Source: Dipodascopsis uninucleata var. uninucleata (taxonomy: Eukaryota > Ascomycota > Lipomycetes > Lipomycetales > Lipomycetaceae). From it: a stretch of 64,000 bases of DNA. The translations under genes were made by a program, and so were the position numbers. Below the pieces are notes generated by a model that was not told the DNA's origin, did not search any database, and saw nothing but the letters and a program-made list of their open reading frames with translations. The DNA lies in the NCBI GenBank assembly GCA_030568195.1, contig JAJLTO010000004.1, forward strand, positions 1,302,001 through 1,366,000. Direction: 5' to 3'. Positions 21,139 to 31,340 of this stretch are shown here, one piece after another (position 1 is the first letter of the stretch; each line of letters opens with the position of its first letter).

Positions 21139-22884
21139 TTATCTAGGGAAACGATCTAGTCGCACAATACCGCAGACAAAAGATGCGCAAAAATAGGGCG
21201 ACTCTCGACACACCTGTACTGGATCATCAATAACTCTCCAAGTTAGATCGGTCACTATTGATGGACAAGGGAAAATTGAAACAGAAGAAGTAGCAGCGGC
21301 GGAAGCCGGAACTTCCTCCACGTAGTATTTGTCATTGAAACGTAGCTCTTTCAGACGATCACTCCATTCTGCACGAAACAATTGTACCTGCATCCAACCG
21401 TGATATACAGCACGACGTGCTACCAAAGCACGCGCAACAGAATTTCCGGCGATCACGCGTCCATCTGATCCACCACTGAGGACAAATGGATGATGCGGAC
21501 TGGTAGCAATAGCAGTAATCGACCCGGAATGTTTGCTGAACGTTGTCTCAGCAACTGCTGGCTGACGCGCTGCTACCAGCTTCGTACATCCTGCGTCGTC
21601 CGCCACAACAACAGAGCGAGCATGTCTGCTCCACGCTGCTACAGTCGAATACGCCTTCGCACGAGTTGCAGATGCTCTTCCAAGGACCGGGTCTCTTGTA
21701 TCAAGAAGAGTAGTATAACCATCAGCAGCGGTGGTTGCTACAAGATTTGTTCCGGTACAGGCAGTGATATCGAACACGGTACTCGAATGTACTGGCACAC
21801 ACCACTGCAAACCATGAATGATATCAAATAGAGCCACATCGCCACGAATGTTCCCTACTACTATGGTACGTGTGTCTATCCAGTCGAGAGACGTGATTGC
21901 GGCAGACAAATCGTTTTCCAGAGAGAGCGTTGCAACTGCGGTCGCTGATACGCATGTATCAGAATTTTTATTACTTTTACTATCTTTCCAAGGTATTGAG
22001 ATTACTCGCGCATTGCCATCAGCAAATACAGCAGCAAGCAAATTTTGCTTTGGAGACCAGCTAATGCTCCAGGCAGATCCCCAATTGTGGACTAATGTTA
22101 GGTTGAGATTTGCATTGTTATAATTCTCATCTGACCGATCCCAAATATGCCATAACTGGATTATTGACCGCGTAGCTTTTCGTTCAATTAGTGGAGTACC
22201 TACTTCTGAGCGAGATGCGACGCCAACTGCAAGAATTGGCAGTTGGGGCGACCACGCTATGCTTGTCGGATGGCCACCGCAGTGAAATAGTGTATAATTA
22301 GAGTGACTGATACTCTCTAATGGTGCCAGTGTGAGATGACGGTCATCGTCTATTTTTACGTGAATTGTCTCGCCATCTAGTGGTAAAAACGGAACTTCAG
22401 TGCTAGAAGAGATCGATTGACCTAGACTCGCCAAGGCTTCCGTATTGCTGGAGTCTTCAATACTAACAGATCCTCTATTTGTCTGAAGCGGCTCTGCTTT
22501 TGATGCATTCAAAAAAATCAAATCATTTATCCACCGATTACGACATTCTAACGCTTCCGCAAGTATTTTACTTGAATGCCCCAAGAACGTCTTTATTCGC
22601 CCTTCAATGGAGTCGCGAGTAGCTTTTCTTCTTTTCGTCGTATCGGAAACAATTGTGCTAACAGCTTGTTCCCCAACGAATTCATCGTCGCTGTCAAGCT
22701 TGCCCGTCCTCTTTTTTCTCGGTCGTTTACTATTTCCCTTCCCGCCAGCAGAACTTGTTGCACGAGAGACTGTCCCAATGTTAGGTGATTGCTGCGACGT
22801 GCTATCAGGACTATTATCTGTTACTTCCATGCTTGGTAAGTTGCGATTGCTGCGCGTTGATCTACGCCGACTGCCGGAACTCAT
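21139..22884 (-). CDS. TFC6: WD40 subunit of RNA polymerase III factor TFIIIC (Tfc6/Sfc6/GTF3C2 type)
   Basis: 581 residues, single exon. A basic AT-hook-like N-terminus (KRPRKKRTGK near residue 54) is followed from about residue 200 by a propeller. Its repeats read GGHPTSIAWSPQ, ILAVGVAS, WGSAWSISWSPK, LLAAVFADGNARV, VVGNIRGDVALFDI and HSSTVFDITACTG, plus a late repeat SKHSGSITAIATSPHHPF with LSGGSDGRV. This order, an FADG blade followed by separate blades carrying the promoter-proximal tauB face, fits the GTF3C2/Tfc6 family, which binds the B box of tRNA genes with Tfc3. Generic WD40 similarity cannot be excluded, so the family call is less certain than the fold. Start chosen at the first Met, giving MSSGSRRRSTRSNRN. 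Confidence 0.7.
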   Translation of the reverse strand: MSSGSRRRSTRSNRNLPSMEVTDNSPDSTSQQSPNIGTVSRATSSAGGKGNSKRPRKKRTGKLDSDDEFVGEQAVSTIVSDTTKRRKATRDSIEGRIKTFLGHSSKILAEALECRNRWINDLIFLNASKAEPLQTNRGSVSIEDSSNTEALASLGQSISSSTEVPFLPLDGETIHVKIDDDRHLTLAPLESISHSNYTLFHCGGHPTSIAWSPQLPILAVGVASRSEVGTPLIERKATRSIIQLWHIWDRSDENYNNANLNLTLVHNWGSAWSISWSPKQNLLAAVFADGNARVISIPWKDSKSNKNSDTCVSATAVATLSLENDLSAAITSLDWIDTRTIVVGNIRGDVALFDIIHGLQWCVPVHSSTVFDITACTGTNLVATTAADGYTTLLDTRDPVLGRASATRAKAYSTVAAWSRHARSVVVADDAGCTKLVAARQPAVAETTFSKHSGSITAIATSPHHPFVLSGGSDGRVIAGNSVARALVARRAVYHGWMQVQLFRAEWSDRLKELRFNDKYYVEEVPASAAATSSVSIFPCPSIVTDLTWRVIDDPVQVCRESPYFCASFVCGIVRLDRFPR

Positions 22885-24832
22885 ATCGGAAAATTTCGTA
22901 TATGCACATCTGATAAGCGCAAGTTAGTGACCGGTTGGATGGATAGAGCAGGTATCGCGTTCATGTATTCTAGGCTTGCCAATTCACTACACAACTAAAT
23001 TTTTTAGTGTCGCTCGGTGTTTTGCGTGGTGTTTATTTTCGTCTCCACGACGCCAGCAAATGTGCGGCTCTTTCCTTGCATCAGCCATAACTGCAACCCA
23101 AACATCATGTTGCTAAGGCAACATATCGATCAACATATACAATTCTCTATTTGTGCTACCAAGAATTAGAAATTTAACATGCAGCATGTGAAACAGGGTA
23201 AGGGATGTACTGAATACTGTTGGAAACCTTGTGGTACGTTAACACCGTTTGCAAATAGTAGTAATATTTGTATATATGTCATGAATAGCGCCCAAGCTCG
23301 CCTTTCTTTTCTCTATTTGGATAAATAGTGATAGTGAAAAGGGCATAGGTGCAGTGGGGTGGGGATATATTCTGGAGAGAATTAAGCTATTACGACGTAT
23401 GGTTAGCTGTTACACGTTACAAGGGAAAGAAGTCTGGGTAGACGCCAAAGTAAATAGCTGATTGTAAAGATAATCCTATCCAGTTATTACGAATAAAGTG
23501 TGCTGGCTCGGACTGGATCTCATGTCATTGTGTATGAAACCATGGATTCGCGCTAAGGAATGATGTTTCAAGAAGAATGCTCAGTCTTGAATATATCTTT
23601 TTATCAATGAAGATAATGACTCTATACAGTAAGCTGCATGGTGATCATATATGAAGTTTGGTAAGCATCGTAGATAAAAGCAAGGACTGAAAAAAAACAA
23701 ACTAGCTGATGAGCGAACAACACAACAAAAGTAAGAGAAATATAAAAACAATGAAATGAAAGAATGTAGGTAATCATTGGTCTAGCGTTTTTGAACTTGT
23801 ATAAACCTGAAAATGGAAGGATTAGCAGGTACGCAAGCAAAGTATGTGAAACGAAGCCAAGAGGATGAACTCGTTCCTTAGACTTAGCTATGGCCACGAT
23901 CCGAAAAATGCTAATAATACTACCAATTTAAGTATTTTGCGGAGAATGGAAACCAGATAGTGAATAGCCAGATAAATTAAACCAGCAAAAATGTTATCAG
24001 CTAAACACGTTTTAAGTGAATCGTAATATCAAGAAAAAGTGATACACATCTATTGTATATGAGACTTGCAAAGAGCATATTGATTTATGCGCTTGATGTA
24101 GAAGATATTATGATATATTATATAGACGCCCACCATGTATCGTTTTTGCTGTTATGCTACTCCATCCAACCTGTAGTGACTATAAGCACAACACATGCAG
24201 TCAATAATTTTGGCGTATTACAAGGAATGATTGGCCTGAATAATAGCATCTCCAAAAGCACGCACGGCACAGCACATGACTTGAAGGTACCGGAGGTCTA
24301 TAATCTTGTGATATATACAAGAAGTGGACATGTGCGGTGTATATGAGGATATATTTTGAATATGGATTATTCGTTTGCATACAACTCTCCAGGAATTTCT
24401 CAGCTTCGTTTCCTGGCGGTATTTTGTCACAATCTAAGTTAAATATACAATAACCAAACAACGACTCACGCAAGGCTACTGTATTGACGGCTAGAAAAGG
24501 AATATAGACGTAATCTCGCTTAAAGGAGCCCGATGAGATTTTAAAGATTATATCGTGTTTATTGTTTTTGGATTATTGCTATTTTTCTGGGTTCTGTTTA
24601 TTCTCGGGCTACAGGCTCATCGAGTTTACTAAACTAAATCAAATCTATCTGCTGATATAATCACCAACTATCATAGGAACAAAGCCAGGAAATAAACGAC
24701 CAAATCAGACGAATTTAAGGCGTAGTAGATAGCCCGACGCGTTTCAGGTGATATTAGATAGATTTGTTGTGAGCCATATTTAAAGGAAAACGGCTCTCCA
24801 GACATTCATCTCCAGATTAACGATCTGGATAG
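22885..24832. other. 1.9-kb intergenic region between TFC6 and PDE1
   Basis: Divergent promoter region. It holds an X-box-like palindrome at 23109-23122 and only short frames under 100 codons. The missing first exon of PDE1 must lie here or be very short. One candidate is the ATG at 24362, which opens 25 codons with a possible GTATTT donor at 24419, but I cannot establish it. Confidence 0.5.
23109..23122. promoter_or_regulatory. X-box-like palindrome (RFX/Crt1 consensus)
   Basis: GTTGCTAAGGCAAC, flanked to form an ATGTTGC/GCAACAT hairpin. It fits the RFX X-box GTNRCY-N2-RGYAAC. It lies about 225 nt upstream of the TFC6 start. RFX-family proteins (Crt1, Sak1) control DNA-damage or mating genes in fungi. 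Occupancy is inferred only. Confidence 0.35.
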
Positions 24833-26431
24833 CTGCTACGTGGTATACTCATCCTGGAACAACCATCATTTGAAATTATAGTGCTCGGGGCCTCCGGTGG
24901 CCCTGTCGATACAGGAATCTCTGGATTTCTAGTTAAAGCGGTCAAGGAGCCCTGGCACAAGAATGTTTTTGTGGGTATAGATGCTGGAACTTACATGAGC
25001 GGCGTTGTCAACGCTCTAAGAGGTCAGCAGGTTTTTCGGCTGGGGATGGGTACACTACCATTCAAGACGATACTAGAAAATGCAGCTTATGTTATTCGAG
25101 AATTGGTGGCTGCCGTTTGTATAACACATTCCCACCTGGATCATGTTGCTGGATTTGTCTTGAATTCTGCATGCTTTAGCCGTGAGAATCCCAAGGTCCT
25201 TGCAGGGCGTGCCACTGTGATTGACGCAGTCAAGACTCATATTTTCAATAATGTTGTTTGGCCAAATCTTACAAACGAAGGTGATCTACCGATAGGATTG
25301 GTCCATTTAAGAAGATTAGCAGAAAGTAAACCAAATCTACCTGTCGTGGAAGGAAGTGCAGAAGATGTTAGAAGTATTGACCCTAAAGCACAGTTGTCAT
25401 CTGAAGAAGCAAACATTGCTGATATCGATGACGAGATCAAGAACGAGATATTTACACAGGAAGCTCTTACAGAGGCATCTTATGAACACATAGCGAATGG
25501 CCTGAGTCTAAGAGCATTTCCAATAACTCACGGCTGTGTGCACACGAGCAATTCTTCTCATGCTGCAATTGCTTATGAATCGACAGCATACTTTGTGCGT
25601 GATGAGAATACAGGTCGTGAACTTCTAATGTTTGGGGATGTTGAGCCTGATTCAATATCCATTAATCCACGAAATAGAGCAGTATGGTCAGCGGCAGCAG
25701 TCAAGTTTTCGCGTGGACAGTTGGCTGGAATTTTCATAGAATGCTCCTACCCATCGATACAGCCAGATCACTCGCTCTTTGGCCATCTATCTCCAAAATT
25801 TTTGATTCAAGAGCTAAAAATGTTCGCTGCATTATTACGATGTACGCCGCGGCGGCCATCTTTTCACTCTGGTTTATCTTCTCTTTCAGGAGGTTCCGGA
25901 GAATCTGGCGATGCTTCACGTACGTCAAGTAGCCATGGACAGGCACCAAATCAGCCTGGTGAGCCATCGACGGCATCTTCTGCTGATAATGCTAACCAGC
26001 ACCTTGAGAACTTTGAATTTTTTGGTGAGCGCTCTTCGTGGCCAAATCCGACATATGAAGGGATAAACACATCGCGATCGCCGTATCCGTTACATCCACA
26101 TCCTCATTACCACCCACATTTAACACATCGAATGATGCAGCGCTATTCGCCAGAGTCATCCAGACGTACCTCACACGATGACAACTGGACACCAGCGTCA
26201 TCTGATGAACCATCGGTGCTCTATATCAGTGACCGACCAGGTGTATATTCATATGGTTCACTCTCTGGACTTGTAGTTATTGTTACTCATGTTAAGGGCA
26301 TGGTGGATGGTGGTGAATTGACAGCGGAAGATACTATAATGCGTGAATTGGAAGAGTTAGCAGCAGGCGAAGAAGATTTAGCAGGGTTGCGATTTATTCT
26401 CGCTAAGAATGGCCAATCACTTGTAATTTAG
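24833..26431 (+). CDS. PDE1: Class II (low-affinity) cAMP phosphodiesterase Pde1, 5' exon unresolved
   Basis: Hydrolyses cAMP and so opposes the Ras-adenylate cyclase-PKA pathway. The metallo-beta-lactamase-like core shows FEIIVLGASGGPVDTG, VGIDAGTYMSGV, the metal motif THSHLDHVAGF, ITHGCVHTSN followed by HAAIAYES, FGDVEPDSI, an ECSYPSIQPDHSLFGHLSPK block, and SGLVVIVTHVKG near the end. All are signatures of fungal PDE1. Coding similarity starts upstream of the first GTG at 24881 (FEIIV at 24869), yet no ATG precedes it in frame. A TAG at 24830-24832 can serve as an acceptor (branch-like ATTAACG before it), so a short first exon lies upstream. A roughly 125-residue Ser/His/Pro-rich insertion (about 25858-26215, including HPHPHYHPH) interrupts the conserved core. 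Confidence 0.88.
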   Translation: MLRGILILEQPSFEIIVLGASGGPVDTGISGFLVKAVKEPWHKNVFVGIDAGTYMSGVVNALRGQQVFRLGMGTLPFKTILENAAYVIRELVAAVCITHSHLDHVAGFVLNSACFSRENPKVLAGRATVIDAVKTHIFNNVVWPNLTNEGDLPIGLVHLRRLAESKPNLPVVEGSAEDVRSIDPKAQLSSEEANIADIDDEIKNEIFTQEALTEASYEHIANGLSLRAFPITHGCVHTSNSSHAAIAYESTAYFVRDENTGRELLMFGDVEPDSISINPRNRAVWSAAAVKFSRGQLAGIFIECSYPSIQPDHSLFGHLSPKFLIQELKMFAALLRCTPRRPSFHSGLSSLSGGSGESGDASRTSSSHGQAPNQPGEPSTASSADNANQHLENFEFFGERSSWPNPTYEGINTSRSPYPLHPHPHYHPHLTHRMMQRYSPESSRRTSHDDNWTPASSDEPSVLYISDRPGVYSYGSLSGLVVIVTHVKGMVDGGELTAEDTIMRELEELAAGEEDLAGLRFILAKNGQSLVI

Positions 26432-26873
26432 ATATGAGCATTTTCTTATAAATAATGTACAATTAATTTGATGTATTAATTCCGGGATGTCTGTGTGCTA
26501 AAAGGATTTTTTTCTCTTCAGCGTATGGCTCGCTCTAATACTGTCAATACCAATTTGATGAACTTTTAAAGCCTCAATTCTTTATATGCCATGTGTAATA
26601 ATAATAATATAGTCAATAAATCTCGTGGTTGCATCTAACATGTTGTAGCGTCTGATATATCATAGTCAAGTAATTGCAGTTTTATCCCGTTCTGCTTCCA
26701 ACCTTTCAAAATACAAGTTGCGCCTCGTTTCCTGCACTTGGTATCATATTTGCGATCCCTTGTATTCTCTCATAGATAGAGAGCAAGCGGTATTGTGCCA
26801 TTGCTTATTAGTATTCTAGAATATACTCTCCGTGAGTTTAAGAGGATATAAAATAGAAAATAGGAATGCTTCT
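26432..26873. other. Convergent 3' gap PDE1 - MARVEL gene
   Basis: 442 nt of AT-rich DNA with AATAAT/AATAAA-like motifs near 26599-26623. Presumably the two 3' UTRs; no gene seen. Confidence 0.5.
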
Positions 26874-27737
26874 CTACTTGTCTGGAGCAATTTGGACAAA
26901 GTTACCATATGGATTAGAGTAGGGAGAATTGTAGGAATATATGTCATTGTCGTTTACGGGTTCTTCTCCACCATCGGTTCCGCGTCCCCGCGAGCGACCG
27001 GCGGAGTCATAGTGGGAATAGAATGAACCGTACTGACTGGTATCAATGGCTTCATCGTAATCATCTGCAGAGAATGGAGCTGCAAACGGATCGTTGAGAA
27101 CTGAAGATGGAGTTTCGATAGCAAATGCGTCTGTAGTGACACCAGCAAAGCCAGAGCTAGGTACACCGAACGTGGAAACAGTATTATCGCGTCTGTTAGA
27201 CCAAAAGGCACGCAGAACGAAGATCAGCGTAGCTGCAAATAACAGAACTTCAATAAAGCTTATCCATATAGCAGCCCTCATATGCGAGTTGACTGAACTG
27301 CAGTTTGATATCAGATTGATGCTACTATTGCCTTTTCCATCATTCTGATCCTGGCCATGGGGATCACACTTTAGATACGAGACATACTCTATCAGAAAAG
27401 AAATCCAGAAACAGAACCACAGAACCACAAGCGCCGTTTCGACAGAGATGGCGATGTATTCTCGGTGCAGAATTGGCGCGAGAGTTGCAGCCAGCGTTTG
27501 GTATAGAAGACATATTAGCGATAACAGAGAGAGAAATAAACCGAATCCAAAGATCGAGTGGTAAACAAAATTAGCAATCAGCCAGCTGGTAACGCCCAGG
27601 ATCACCAAGTCCAGTATCAACTGGCATGCTCTGAGAATCAGGATCAAGGGCCACGAACCTGCTACGACCGCTGCGTTTTTTGTAAGATTATGTATTCGAT
27701 CGATTGCATTCATTTTGTTTTGTCTTAAAAGTGCCAC
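26874..27737 (-). CDS. Four-helix MARVEL-type membrane protein
   Basis: 287 residues. Four hydrophobic segments at about 31-53, 58-80, 98-120 and 155-178, with both ends predicted cytosolic, give the topology and spacing of MARVEL-domain proteins such as fungal Nce102-like eisosome/secretory proteins. A short extracytosolic loop between helices 3 and 4 contains Cys and Asn residues (CDPHG and NCSS). The last 100 residues are hydrophilic, Tyr/Ser/Asp-rich (NPYGN, YNSPYSNP) and likely disordered; NPF/NDPF-like motifs hint at trafficking. The start could be Met1 or Met9 (MNAIDRIHN). Family assignment rests on topology rather than on a strong signature. Confidence 0.6.
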   Translation of the reverse strand: MALLRQNKMNAIDRIHNLTKNAAVVAGSWPLILILRACQLILDLVILGVTSWLIANFVYHSIFGFGLFLSLLSLICLLYQTLAATLAPILHREYIAISVETALVVLWFCFWISFLIEYVSYLKCDPHGQDQNDGKGNSSINLISNCSSVNSHMRAAIWISFIEVLLFAATLIFVLRAFWSNRRDNTVSTFGVPSSGFAGVTTDAFAIETPSSVLNDPFAAPFSADDYDEAIDTSQYGSFYSHYDSAGRSRGRGTDGGEEPVNDNDIYSYNSPYSNPYGNFVQIAPDK

Positions 27738-30700
27738 TAAAGTCGACCTTTCTTAATTTGCGTTTGATCAGTCCTTGTGCCTCAACGGTCGATTCACTCC
27801 ACTTCTACTGGCTCACAAATTGCAATTATTTATATCGTCTAATAATTATTTATCGTCCACTGGGCGCCTTGAATATGTCACTATTTTTTGTCGACCAGTC
27901 AGGACTCCATCTACCGTGTATGCGATACTCGTGATGACCCTTATGCAAATATAATATTTCACTGTGATCGGCCTGTTGCCTTCTGGAAGCTATATCTGCT
28001 GCACGTACACGGCGTTTTGTTATTTCGGGGGGGGAAGACAATGATGAGATTAAAGTTAAGCAAAAACCGGGAGAACTGCAAGACGCATGCATATTAGATT
28101 ATTTAAGGACTACTGCTGTGTCGCGCGCCACATCTTAATTTCGAGTCACTGTAATGGCTGCGCCACGACAGCCTTAAAGCTGAGCACAGGACATGTCGAA
28201 CAGACGCATCAGAGCCGCAATTTACGACAGAAAAGGCCAAATTACAGTGGCACTCGACACCATGGGTGTTCGGCGAAATACCTATGCGATTGGTGTAGTA
28301 TTATTTATGCGCTTATATTCACAAAAGGCCGAGACGCACAACATCGATATTTATCACAGACTAGGGCTCCGGCCGCAATAAAACAGCATGGATTGAAGTA
28401 ATTTCAAATGCACCCTAAAGTCGTCCACGAAACAGGACTTACCAAAAGATGCGCTCTACGGTCCTAGAAATAATACCATCACGCGGCCATGTTCTATTGT
28501 CTCACAAATGACTTTGCTACATTAAGCGTACTTGCATGACGCCGATCGTACTATCAGTGTGATAATGTCATCTAATATATGTTGTGGTGTATAATAAGAC
28601 ATGCTCATTCGACCGCATAGACTTCATATTGGCACCTCGACCAGCATATGGCAGAGAGGTAAAGTGGGACTGCAAGGAGATAATAGCGAGAACTTGTTTA
28701 TGCTGCAGAAGAAGGGACTGCATGAGTCAGATGCTAGGTATCGCAAAACTGCAGATTCTTTACGGAGGAGGAACAGTACTAGCTTGCTGCATGTGGTAAA
28801 TAAAGAGGATATATGAGCAGAGTAGAATAGATATTGCATGCGCACATGAGGATATATTAGTAATCATCGTCGAGATGTTGTTTGTGTTGTTAATATCGAT
28901 ATTAATGTAGATATTAGCATTGTCAATATTTAGGTTTTCTCTGTACTAATAATCGTCTTCAGTCCTCGAAGGCGGCTCATGCAAAAAAGCATTGGCACGA
29001 ACGCTCATGCTTGTCTGAATAGTGTGACATGAGAATACAAATTACATCCATTGTATTCGTCATTATACGCCGTAATAGTCCACCGCGATTCGAATGAATC
29101 GGAAGCAAATATTAACTCGGATGTTTGTCCAAGTAGACTATGAAATCTAGCTAATGCAAACAGCGGACCGAATCGTTGAGAGCAATGATCATGTCGCTTC
29201 ACCATCCATTTTTATTGACTATGCAGCATGTTATATGGTATTTAACTAATTTAGCGGCAACTGGACTAATTAATTATCTGAAATTGATTAAGCATCCTAC
29301 CGCATGCGCCGAAGACTGGAAAGATCTAGAGATTGATCAGCGCAAGTCGAGAGGCACCGAAGATAAACGCGCTTTTGGATACAGATACATGCCCAAATAT
29401 ATGCACTCATGTAAGAGACGCGAATGAAGTGGATTGCCATTAGCTTTTCTTACTAGATTTGCCTTGTCTAGAGCAGATTCTAGCTCATCAGGTCTGTCTC
29501 TCTCTATTTGTGCCTGTCATATGTTCTGTAATATTACAGCCACTAATACTCATTATGAACAGCAATTTCATCCTTTGGTGTTCTTGCTTTACCATAAATG
29601 AGGAATTGAATAGTGAAAGGAAGGCTATAATACTAGCAAAAGACAACGATGCAGCTATACTGCCAGGGACATATTCATTACGAGTAAATGTCCAGTCAAG
29701 CTCACAACTCCATCTTAATGCATGCTGGCAATACAGCAACCAACTCATATATAAAATTTGTTTGTACCTTTGCTATTCCTGGGCCCATTGATAATAATGC
29801 GAAGCCCTGCAAAAAGATTATAGCTGTTAGCGACACCTCAACAGATGTACATATGTTTTTCCCCGCAGCCTCTCAGCCCATCTGAAGAGTGATCCGGGTA
29901 TTTACGGAAGGAGGCATAGTTTACAGTTATAATTCGTACTGAATACCCATAACGGTAAATATAGATCAGCATAGGAACGTACAAGTCGATTCTTAATGGT
30001 ATGAGAAATCGCGTAACTCTTGAAATTCGATTAATATATAGATAGGTAAGTATATGTGCAATAGGCTTGCTACGTCATGGTGGAGAATATGATGCTGTGA
30101 CCAAATGTACTTCATACAGACTGATAGTTACGTAGTACGGGCTGTTCATATCCTGTATCTCACTCGTTTATTACTCAGCCGCCTCTGCTGTGTTCGTATT
30201 AACAAGAATGTATGACTACAAGAAGCTATTGGATTATTTTGTCAAAGGTAACTTCTTACCTATTGCGTGCTCTGACGGACACGTATTGAGAATACTTCGT
30301 GGAATCATACTTTCCTCCTCTTGCTCTGGCATAAGATTAACAACCAAAACCCAATGGCATTGTTAACTGTTTAGTTAGTTACTGATTCGGTAGCAGTTAA
30401 ATGGGCTGAACTAGCCTTCATGTAGATGAGCGTGAATCCTATGAGTTCCATTAATTCGTCTTAGAGTATTGTAATAACAATCTTTTATGGAAATCAGTTG
30501 TCTTGGTTATCGCCATTACTTAGCCTTGCTATACAATAGGTGCCACTGTTTAACCTACTGGACATTAGGTCTACAATTAGAGTAAATATGCCAATATTTG
30601 CTGTTTAGTCTAGCCCTGCGCTTTAAAGAAAAATCGAGCATACAAATAGCTGTTCAGATCTGCCGTATATCACCAAACCACGCCTTGATAATAACTAACC

Positions 30701-31340
30701 TCAGCCCAATAGTCACTAATTCTAGCCTGCTATAACTAATAAGGTCCCGCTAAATTGCCAGCATACTTTTTTGTTACCATCCTAATTGAGCTTTTTTTTT
30801 TACACCACTAAATGTCATCTTATTGATTTCTCTTATTTTTTCTGCTTTAAAATTTAGACAAGATTTATTTCGACGTTCAATTATTTCGGTTCAGTTACTC
30901 AAAGGAAGCTGAATCCTTAATTGATACCGTCGCTTGTTGGTCGTACATCACGGCATAATCTTGTCGTACTTTGGAGTAGTAGTCATCGTCTAGGATTTTA
31001 TCCTTCGTTTTCTCTACCTAGTTCTTGTCTTATTATTTTAGGAAAAAGAAAAGAGATACTTTTTAAAAGTTACTTGATTTTATTGATTTATTATTCTATT
31101 TATCGCTAGGCGATTCTTCTAGTTTTGATACGGTGACGAGTTGGATTGTTCCAGATTGCAAGCAACAGAAACAATATCGGTTCTCGAAGAAACGCTTGCC
31201 GACCGACACACTACCGTGTCATACTCCACTTTCTTCGTCTATTTCCCTTTTTCTGCTATTCACGAGTACTGCATACTTGTAACGTGAATTTCTACGCATT
31301 TACGTATTTTATATACATTTATATACAGACATATATCTAT
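27738..31340. other. 3.6-kb gene-poor divergent interval
   Basis: Between the MARVEL gene and the RNA-binding protein gene. Only overlapping short frames (up to about 110 codons) without motifs. G+C is locally high around 28.1-28.7 kb (32/60 at 28141, 30/60 at 28621) and low toward 30-31 kb. The final part is strongly pyrimidine-rich on the plus strand (about 30900-31480) and is probably the leader of the downstream gene. No RNA gene recognised. Confidence 0.5.

Noticed and set aside
24053-24473. Short frames on both strands upstream of PDE1
   Set aside because: Opposing overlapping frames of 70-97 codons without motifs, in the promoter region.
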